From Mesorhizobium intechi (GTDB lineage Bacteria; Pseudomonadota; Alphaproteobacteria; Rhizobiales; Rhizobiaceae): a stretch of 64,000 nucleotides of DNA. Positions within the stretch are counted from its first letter, which is position 1. Each line of letters begins with the position of its first letter. The DNA is taken from NCBI RefSeq assembly GCF_002879535.1, contig NZ_PNOT02000169.1, forward strand, positions 37,444-101,443, written 5' to 3'. Below, in pieces: positions 1-6,466 of this stretch. The position numbers and the translations under genes are program-made. Under the pieces are notes generated by a model. That model had not been told where the DNA came from. It ran no database searches and was given only the letters and a program-made list of their open reading frames with translations.

Positions 1-65
1 GCAGCGTCCGAAGCGATCGCGGCCTGAATGCGGTCGGCATGATGACCGGATAGGTCCTCGCCCAT
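1..65 (-). CDS. 5' end of an unidentified gene running off the left edge
   Basis: Only the first 21 codons are in the window, beginning MGEDLSGHHADRIQAAIASD. A GGGAGC ribosome-binding sequence lies just upstream of the ATG. The opening (an ADRI helix followed by acidic and Ala-rich residues) resembles the N-termini of GAF/sigma-54 activators of the AcoR type, but 21 residues cannot establish a family. The gene reads leftward, away from the polysaccharide locus. Confidence 0.45.
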   Translation of the reverse strand, partial: MGEDLSGHHADRIQAAIASDA

Positions 66-836
66 GCTTGCTCCCAAAACCAGTCTTCCCTTCAACTAAA
101 CCAGTCTTCCTTCAACTCCCGGACCACCGCTGCTTCAAAGGTAGCGCTGGTTCCGTGCCAAGGTCGGCTTTCAATCATGACACTGTCAATTCGACAGAAG
201 GACCAGAGGCGAGTCGTCGAATCGGGATATCCGGCCAAGCCATTGCCCTCCTCGCAGAGAACATTCCCTGCTCCTAGCCTCCCTTCAACTGGTTCAAAAT
301 CTAGCCCAATGAACTGGGCAGTCCTTGATCGAGAACAAAGATCTGCTCACCATGGCCCGGTCGCTGAGAATCGCCGCTTAGGCATGCAGATGGACTGCCC
401 CGCCGATTGCCAATACCCCGCTGGAAGCGCGCGCTCACCGGCACAGAACGTTCGTAACGCACGGGACATTCTCAGGCCTCAATCGAATTGTCGCGAATTC
501 ACCGCTCGCAAGGAAATACTGGCCGCGCCTGGTGACCTCGGATACCGCGGCGGTCCGACTGAAATTGCTGGCGCATTCCTCGCCGATTACGCGTTCACAA
601 CGAATTCGGCCAGCGTCAGCCTCGTCTCCATGCCCAACAACGGACACCGCCATTTCAATCCGCGGCGACTGAAGAACGATCCAACACCCGAGCGCCTGAA
701 TGCCGTCATCGTCGCGCTCGACATGGGTGCCAAAGACTGATCGCATGGCAGTTTGCCGGGGTTGTCCAACGACAGGTTTGACTGGCGCAGGAATGCCGAA
801 CAGCTATACTGGAAAGATTAAGCCAGCGGGTTCGCC
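66..836. other. 771-bp stretch with no convincing gene
   Basis: Short overlapping open frames exist on both strands (for example 177-740 plus and 435-746 minus), but none has a recognisable domain, a good ribosome-binding site or natural-looking composition. Apart from the tandem repeat at 77-117 I see no clear element. It may be decayed coding DNA together with the promoter regions of the flanking divergent genes. Confidence 0.5.
77..117. repeat. Two-copy tandem repeat of about 20 bp
   Basis: AAACCAGTCTTCCCTTCAACT at 77-97 is followed directly by AAACCAGTCTTCCTTCAACT at 98-117; the second copy lacks one C. A related stretch, CCTCCCTTCAACTGG, recurs near 280. The repeat sits just upstream of the leftward gene start, so it may belong to a regulatory region or simply be slippage. 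Confidence 0.6.
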
Positions 837-1529
837 ATGAGCAAAGAGTTCAGTGTCGCCGACGCCTATGGCACGGGCCGTGCCATTTTCATGGGACTTG
901 AGTTGCTCGTAGCGCCCGGTGCGCTCGTCCCCCGTCCAGAGACGGAACTGCTGGGCACGACGGCCCTTGGTGTTTTACATCAAATGAACCTGCCGGCGCC
1001 GCGCATCGTCGACATGTGCTGCGGCACTGGCAATCTGGCGTGTGCCATCGCCCACCACATTCCCACCGCACGTGTTTGGGCGAGCGACCTCACCGATGGA
1101 TGCGTCGACGTGGCACGCCGTAACGCCGCCCATCACGGCATGGCTGACCGCGTTTCGGTGCTTCAGGGCGATTTGTTCGGCGCTCTCTCGGGCCTTGGGC
1201 TCGACGGAACGATCGACATTATCGTCTGCAATCCGCCCTACATTTCGGAGAAGCGGCTAGAGGGCGACCGCGCGCATCTGGTCGAACTCGAGCCGCGCGA
1301 AGCGTTCGCGGCCGGCCCTTACGGACTGAGCATCCATATGCGGGTGGTGAAGGACGCGCCACGATACTTGCGGCCTGGCGGCACCCTGCTCTTCGAGGTC
1401 GGCCTTGGCCAGGACCGGCAGGTGATGGCACTGCTGGAGCGCGGCAAGGCATACGAGAACATCCGCGCCGTGTCGAACGAAGCGGGCGAGGGCCGGGTGG
1501 TTCTGGGACAAGCCAAGGCGCAGGCATGA
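837..1529 (+). CDS. PrmC/HemK-like class I SAM-dependent methyltransferase, short form
   Basis: A 230-residue protein with the features of the PrmC/HemK N5-glutamine methyltransferase group: RPETE near residue 34, the SAM-binding loop VDMCCGTGN near residue 60, an acidic VWASDL strand end, and the catalytic CNPPYIS motif near residue 135. PrmC proteins are usually about 280-290 residues with an N-terminal helical domain that recognises release factors. That domain is almost wholly missing, so the target is probably a different protein or a small molecule. The gene is convergent with the carrier-protein operon at 1584. Substrate unknown. Confidence 0.75.
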   Translation: MSKEFSVADAYGTGRAIFMGLELLVAPGALVPRPETELLGTTALGVLHQMNLPAPRIVDMCCGTGNLACAIAHHIPTARVWASDLTDGCVDVARRNAAHHGMADRVSVLQGDLFGALSGLGLDGTIDIIVCNPPYISEKRLEGDRAHLVELEPREAFAAGPYGLSIHMRVVKDAPRYLRPGGTLLFEVGLGQDRQVMALLERGKAYENIRAVSNEAGEGRVVLGQAKAQA

Positions 1530-1583
1530 GCGTGCGGAAAGCCGGAGCAACTGCGCGAACCGGTCCGGGCTTTACGCCGGCAT

Positions 1584-1850
1584 TCAGTTCATCTTGCGGA
1601 TGATGTATTGCTCGATCCCTTGAATGGAATCGAGGTTTTCAGGCAAGAGCTCGCTGTCTTCGACGATGATGCCAAAGGTCTCCTCGATGAAGCCGATAAT
1701 CTCAAGCACTCCCGTCGAGTCGACGATGCCCTGATCGAGCAAGGACGTGTCGTTCATCAATGTCTTCACGTCGCTCACGTAGAAATTCGAAACCAGGAAA
1801 CTGCGGATCTGCTCGCTGTAGGTTCCTGTGCGGTCCTTGATCGTCAACAT
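1584..1850 (-). CDS. Acyl carrier protein (free-standing)
   Basis: An 88-residue carrier protein with the phosphopantetheine attachment motif GIVDSTGVLE; Ser45 is the expected 4'-phosphopantetheine site. DST replaces the DSL of fatty-acid ACPs, as in many dedicated carrier proteins paired with AMP-forming ligases. The ATG at 1850 is preferred over an upstream in-frame start because AGAGGG lies about 7 bases before it. It is the last gene of a minus-strand run after the acyl ligase (55-bp gap), which is its obvious partner: the ligase would activate an acid and load it on this protein. Confidence 0.88.
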   Translation of the reverse strand: MLTIKDRTGTYSEQIRSFLVSNFYVSDVKTLMNDTSLLDQGIVDSTGVLEIIGFIEETFGIIVEDSELLPENLDSIQGIEQYIIRKMN

Positions 1851-1905
1851 GAATTCGCCCTCTATAAGACACCATGAATTAAACGACGTCGTCCCGGAGC
1901 CCACC

Positions 1906-3459
1906 TTATGACAGGGCCGTTTTCTTGAGTTTGCCGGTATCCGTCATCGGCAGGCTGGCCACGACGACGATGGACTTCGGAACCATGAAATTTTCCAGTC
2001 GTTTCTGGCACTCCATCTGCAGCTGTTTTTCGCCGATGGTTCTTCCACTCTCCATCACGACAAACGCCTTCACCGCCTGCCCAAGGAGTTCGTCGGGAAC
2101 ACCGATGACCGCTGCTTCCCTGACGCCGGGAATATCCATAAGCACGTTCTCCACTTCCTTCGGCGCCACCTTCTCGCCTCGCGATTTTATGATCTCGTCA
2201 CCGCGGCCGACGAAGTAGAGGTACCCGTCCGCGTCCATCCGGCAGTAGTCGCCGGTGTAAAGGACCTGCTCGCCGGGCAGCGGGCCGGGTTTGAGCTTCC
2301 TGGCCGTCGCTTCGGGCTTGCCCCAGTAGCCCTTCATCACCGTTGCGCCGCGAATGACGAGCTGGCCAACGACGCCGGGGTCGACCCTTCTGTCATGTTC
2401 GTCAACGATCCACATTTCCGTATTCGGGATTGCGATCCCGACGCTCAACGGCTTTCGCGCGAGATCCTCCGGCGGCAGATAGGTGCAACGCTTGCATTCG
2501 GTGAGGCCGTACATCGAATAGATGCGTGCGCTCGAAAACAGCTCCCGAAGCATGAGAATATGCTTGAGGGGCAGGGCCGCCGCGGTGTTCGTGACGTAGC
2601 GAATGCTTGAGAAATCCTGGTCCTTGAGGGACTTGAGCTCGGAGAGTGCCGCAAAGATGGTCGGCACGCCGGGAAAACCCGTAACCCCCTCTTGCCTGAT
2701 CAGCGCAAGGACCTGCGCCGGGAAGGCGAACGAACGTTCGAGCACCAGCCGGGCGCCGGTGCGAAACGCCATGATCATCTGGTACAGGCCGTAATCGAAG
2801 GCGAGGGGCAGGACATTGAGGATCACCTCGTCCTCTGCAAGCTCGAGGTAGGAAGCGATCGACGCGCACGCGGTCATCATGTTCCTGTGCGTCAGCATCA
2901 CGCCCTTGGGTTCACCCGTCGAGCCCGACGTGTAGATGATGGCGGCAAGATCGATATCGATGCAACGCCGCGCCGGCGGCGCGTCGCCGGCAGCGACCGC
3001 GGTGTCCCAGCGTACGGCTTGCGGCAATCGGGAGAGCTCGTCTTCATCGATCGATCCGGAAACGATCGTGCGCACAAGTGACGGGCATCTGCGCGCCGGT
3101 TCGCGGAAGATCGAGTGCAGATGCGCGTCCGTGATCAGCGCCGCCGGCAGGCAGTCGTTGAGCAGATAGTCAAGCTTGTCGCTCTTTGTCAGTGGGTTGA
3201 CGATGCACACCACCGCATTCGCCTTGAGGACAGCCCAGAAGCTCACCACCGTCTCGACGGTGTTGTCGGCGAAGATCATCACGCGGTCGCCGCGCGCGAC
3301 CCCCGATGCGGCCAAATCTGTGGCGATTGCGTTGGCGCGCGCCTCGAGCTCGCCATAGGTGACACGTTGCTTGCCGCACACCAGCGCCACCTTGTCGCCA
3401 AGCCGGCCGGCGGAGTGGGCGAGGTAGTCATGCAGCAGGGGTACGGCATCATGCAACAT
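1906..3459 (-). CDS. AMP-forming acyl/aminoacyl ligase (ANL superfamily)
   Basis: A 517-residue adenylating enzyme. The ATP-binding P-loop IIYTSGSTGEPKG is at about 174-186, MYGLTE is the A5-type motif, the TGD motif follows in LYTGDYCRMDADG, and the C-terminal hinge GRGDEIIKSRGEKV and catalytic lysine region TDTGKLKK are present. The ATG at 3459 overlaps the end of the upstream amidotransferase by 11 bp and has a strong GGGAGGAG eight bases before it; the longer frame to 3750 lies inside asnB and is rejected. Together with the ACP and AsnB-like genes it forms a ligase-carrier-amidotransferase set. Such sets occur in exosortase-A-linked polysaccharide loci, as I recall the family descriptions. 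Substrate unknown. Confidence 0.88.
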   Translation of the reverse strand: MLHDAVPLLHDYLAHSAGRLGDKVALVCGKQRVTYGELEARANAIATDLAASGVARGDRVMIFADNTVETVVSFWAVLKANAVVCIVNPLTKSDKLDYLLNDCLPAALITDAHLHSIFREPARRCPSLVRTIVSGSIDEDELSRLPQAVRWDTAVAAGDAPPARRCIDIDLAAIIYTSGSTGEPKGVMLTHRNMMTACASIASYLELAEDEVILNVLPLAFDYGLYQMIMAFRTGARLVLERSFAFPAQVLALIRQEGVTGFPGVPTIFAALSELKSLKDQDFSSIRYVTNTAAALPLKHILMLRELFSSARIYSMYGLTECKRCTYLPPEDLARKPLSVGIAIPNTEMWIVDEHDRRVDPGVVGQLVIRGATVMKGYWGKPEATARKLKPGPLPGEQVLYTGDYCRMDADGYLYFVGRGDEIIKSRGEKVAPKEVENVLMDIPGVREAAVIGVPDELLGQAVKAFVVMESGRTIGEKQLQMECQKRLENFMVPKSIVVVASLPMTDTGKLKKTALS

Positions 3460-5476
3460 GCAAGCGCTCCTCCCGATGTTCGCGGTCGATGTCGACGCTG
3501 AGCCCACGCACGTGGGTTGCACTGGGACAGCTCGCGACAAACTGCTGGTGAAGGATTTGGGTCGACAGCACGCCGACGAGCGCCATGTTGTCGGCATTGG
3601 AAAGATCACCGTCACCGGTCCTCGCCTGGCACTTGCCGAGCAGGCGCGTGACCGAAGCCGGATCGAAAACATTCGCCTTGCGTATCGCCGTCTCCGAAAG
3701 CGCTTCGCGAATGTATTCCGGTGCGTCGTCGGCGACGAAGCAAAGCGCATTGGGCGCTCGGAACGGCTGCTTCTTGCGCGTTACGATCTCGGAGGGCACG
3801 ATCGGCTCCGCCACGCGTTTCAGCACGTGCTTCTCATCGAGGACACGCAGCTTGTAGGAAGGCGGAAGTGAATTCGCGAGCCTGACAAGTTCATCGTCCA
3901 GGAACGGGAAGCGCCCCTCGACGGAGTGAGCCATCAGCATCCTGTCGCCCTGCGAGGAAAGCAGATAGCCCGACATCAACGTCTGGACCTCTAGGTACTG
4001 GTCCTGCGCAAGAGGGCTCCAACGCGAAAACGCCGCGGGCAAGCGGCCAAGCAACTCCGACACGGCATCGCGGCGCTGCGAATCGGCGCGCAGATCCGCG
4101 GAGAACAGGCGCTTGATGGCGCCGGTGCTGCGCCAGCGCGTGTCATGGGCAAAGCCGGGCGCGTCATAAGCCTCGATCCCGCGTCCGAAGAACTGGCGCG
4201 CCATCGCTTGCTGTTGCACCGGCGAGCGGGTGAGATACGGGTAGAGGCGCTCCAGGAGGCGTGGGCGTCGTGTCGACGCCGGCTGGCGTCCCCAGAATCG
4301 GCGGACCTTGGCTTCGCGGAACAGGTCGTAGCCGGCGAACATTTCGTCGGCACCCTCGCCGGTCAGCACGACCTTGATGCCACGCTCGCGCACCAGCCTC
4401 GATAGCAGGAACAGCGGCGCCGGGGCGGTCCTCAGGATCGGGCGCTCGGTGTGGTAGATCACATCAGGAAAGATTGCCGCGATATCGCCGCGCGAAACCA
4501 CCACCTCATGGTGCTCGCTGCCGGTTGCTTCGGCAACCAGCCGCTGGAAGCGGGTCTCGTCATATTCGGCGTCGGCAAAACGCAAGGAGAATGTCTGGAA
4601 GCGTCGGCCCGCGAAGCGCCTTCCCAGTGTCGCCACAAGCGAGCTGTCCAGTCCTCCCGAGAGGTAACATCCGACAGGCACGTCGGCGCGCACCATCCGG
4701 AGTGCCGTCGCGGCCTCGAGGGCGCCACGCACGCGGTCCACCGCGTCATCGCACGACCCGGTGAACTCGTCCTGCAGCGCTCCGCCATTCTCGGGATAGG
4801 ACGGCTGCCAAAAGACCTGCTCGCGAACGGTGCCGTCCTGGTAGATGCGGACATGCCCGGGTACGAGCTCGTGGATTCCTTGAAATACCCCCTGCGGTGG
4901 AACGATCGTCCAGAGCGTGAAAGTCTGATCGAGGCCGGCAGGATCAAACGCGCGAGGGATGGTTGGATCGGCTGCGAAAATGGCCTTCACTTCACTGGCG
5001 AAATAAAGGCGGCCCGCATGCTCACAAAAATGCAGGGGGCAAATGCCGAACCGGTCGCGCGACAAGACGAGACGACCTGCTATTGAGTCCCAGATTGCGA
5101 TTGCCCATTGGCCGTTCATCCGCTCGAAGGCCGCTTCGCCCCACGCGCGATACGCATGCAGCGCGACCTCCGTGTCGCTGCGGGTTCGGAAGCGGTGGCC
5201 AAGCGCAATCAGCTTCTCCCGCAGCTCGACATAGTTGAATATTTCGCCGTTGAACACGATCCAGGTCGTATCGCCTGTGTCCGCAAGCGGCTGCTGGCCG
5301 CTGGAAAGATCGACGACGGACAGGCGGGCATGCGCCAGCCCCGCACGCTTGTCGCGGTAAAGGCCGCGCTCGTCCGGCCCGCGATGCGCCAGCGCGCCCA
5401 CCATCCGCATCAGGGCCTCGCGTGAAGGAGAAGCCGCCGCGGCGTTCAGGGCCACAATTCCAGCGATGCCGCACAT
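3449..5476 (-). CDS. asnB: Asparagine synthetase (glutamine-hydrolysing)-like amidotransferase, copy 1
   Basis: A 675-residue two-domain enzyme. It has the N-terminal class II glutaminase with the nucleophile Cys2 in MCGIAGIV, and RLSVVDLSSG and NGEIFNY. The synthetase domain carries the pyrophosphate loop SGGLDSS at about 273-279. The family makes asparagine from aspartate, ATP and glutamine, but homologues embedded in polysaccharide and natural-product loci often amidate other carboxyl groups. It lies 6 bp after the NAD-synthetase-like gene and overlaps the acyl ligase, so all are probably cotranscribed. A second, divergent copy is at 18025. The acceptor could be a uronic acid or a carrier-bound acid; this is inference. 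Confidence 0.88.
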   Translation of the reverse strand: MCGIAGIVALNAAAASPSREALMRMVGALAHRGPDERGLYRDKRAGLAHARLSVVDLSSGQQPLADTGDTTWIVFNGEIFNYVELREKLIALGHRFRTRSDTEVALHAYRAWGEAAFERMNGQWAIAIWDSIAGRLVLSRDRFGICPLHFCEHAGRLYFASEVKAIFAADPTIPRAFDPAGLDQTFTLWTIVPPQGVFQGIHELVPGHVRIYQDGTVREQVFWQPSYPENGGALQDEFTGSCDDAVDRVRGALEAATALRMVRADVPVGCYLSGGLDSSLVATLGRRFAGRRFQTFSLRFADAEYDETRFQRLVAEATGSEHHEVVVSRGDIAAIFPDVIYHTERPILRTAPAPLFLLSRLVRERGIKVVLTGEGADEMFAGYDLFREAKVRRFWGRQPASTRRPRLLERLYPYLTRSPVQQQAMARQFFGRGIEAYDAPGFAHDTRWRSTGAIKRLFSADLRADSQRRDAVSELLGRLPAAFSRWSPLAQDQYLEVQTLMSGYLLSSQGDRMLMAHSVEGRFPFLDDELVRLANSLPPSYKLRVLDEKHVLKRVAEPIVPSEIVTRKKQPFRAPNALCFVADDAPEYIREALSETAIRKANVFDPASVTRLLGKCQARTGDGDLSNADNMALVGVLSTQILHQQFVASCPSATHVRGLSVDIDREHREERLHVA

Positions 5477-5482
5477 TCCCGG

Positions 5483-6466
5483 TCAATCCTCGCCAATTTC
5501 CACGGAGAGCAAAGGCCGTGCGTGAAGGTAGTGGGCGGCCCGCCGCTTCGCGTCGATGTCCTTGAAGACCTTCTGCAGCTGGGGCTCGGTGAGGCCGGCA
5601 ACCGCCGCGACTTCATCGCTGGCGATCCCGTGGTTTAGGCCGTAGAGGCATAAATCCATCAGATGATAGGGCAGCGCGAAGTAGAACTCCTCCTGGCTTT
5701 GCGCCATGGAGAATGTGTCGGTGGTCGGTGCCCGCTGGCGGATTTCCTCGTCCACTCCGAGATATTCCGCGAGCTGATAAACCTGGGTTTTGTAAAGGTG
5801 GACGATCGGCATCACGTCGGCGGTTCCGTCGCCCTGCTTGACGAAAAACCCCTGGTCGTACTCCAAACGGTTTGGCGTCCCCGCAACCGCGTATCTGAGG
5901 CGGTCGGCGTGGTAGTATTCCGTCATCTTGCGCAGACGCTGCTTATAGTTGGTTGCCGCGACGATCTGCAGATAGGCGGCAGGCGACAGACGCACCGTGT
6001 CGACCTTGCCCTCCGGATCCTGGACGGTGAGCCGGGTGATGTTGAGGCCGTTGCTCTCGAGAACCGGTTCGATCACCAGCTTGCATTTCCAGCCGTCGCC
6101 ATAGTCGGGAACGACGGTCCGGATCGCCTCGATCTGCCGACGGTAGGCGCCGACGGCTTCCACTGCCGGGCCTATGTCTTCCAGGATATTCTCAATGCCA
6201 AGCTGTGCCGCGACACGGCGGCCAAGTCTGAGCGAGTCGCCGGAGGAATCGCGCTCCGGCATGAACAGTCCCAGGACCCTGTCTTTGCCGAACGCCCGTG
6301 TGCACAGGGTTGCGACGACGGAGCTGTCGATGCCGCCGGAAAGGCCGACAACCACCCCGCGACGGCGGAGCGTGCCAAGAACCTGCTTGCGCAAGGTGTC
6401 AACGATGCGATCGACCTCAGCACGAGTATCGAGCACCAGCATGTCCTTGCTGAAATGTGAGATCAC
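5483..6466 (-). CDS. NAD+ synthetase-like ammonia/amide ligase
   Basis: About 327 residues. The N-type ATP pyrophosphatase loop GLSGGIDSS is at 41-49. The family's synthetase signature follows: GTPNRLEYDQGFFVKQGDG, then IVHLYKTQVYQLAEYLGV. There is no nitrilase-type glutaminase domain. A GTG start at 6466 is chosen because GTGA couples it to the stop of the upstream A-T-TE synthetase and no better start exists; an ATG nine codons downstream is an alternative. It is longer than the usual ammonia-dependent NadE of about 275 residues, with an extra stretch around residues 95-135. Its place inside a carrier-protein operon suggests a paralogue using ammonia for another adenylated acid. Confidence 0.8.
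   Translation of the reverse strand: MISHFSKDMLVLDTRAEVDRIVDTLRKQVLGTLRRRGVVVGLSGGIDSSVVATLCTRAFGKDRVLGLFMPERDSSGDSLRLGRRVAAQLGIENILEDIGPAVEAVGAYRRQIEAIRTVVPDYGDGWKCKLVIEPVLESNGLNITRLTVQDPEGKVDTVRLSPAAYLQIVAATNYKQRLRKMTEYYHADRLRYAVAGTPNRLEYDQGFFVKQGDGTADVMPIVHLYKTQVYQLAEYLGVDEEIRQRAPTTDTFSMAQSQEEFYFALPYHLMDLCLYGLNHGIASDEVAAVAGLTEPQLQKVFKDIDAKRRAAHYLHARPLLSVEIGED

Noticed and set aside
177..740. 187-codon open frame on the plus strand, with an opposing frame at 435-746
   Set aside because: Neither has a recognisable motif, a good ribosome-binding site or protein-like composition; both are probably chance frames in high-GC DNA or decayed sequence.
3460..3750. N-terminal extension of the acyl ligase frame
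   Set aside because: It lies within the amidotransferase gene, is Arg/Ser-rich without structure, and the ATG at 3459 has a strong ribosome-binding site.
1584..5476. A genuine exosortase/PEP-CTERM system
   Set aside because: The ligase-ACP-amidotransferase set resembles the exosortase-A-associated one, but no exosortase-like membrane protein or PEP-CTERM tail is visible.
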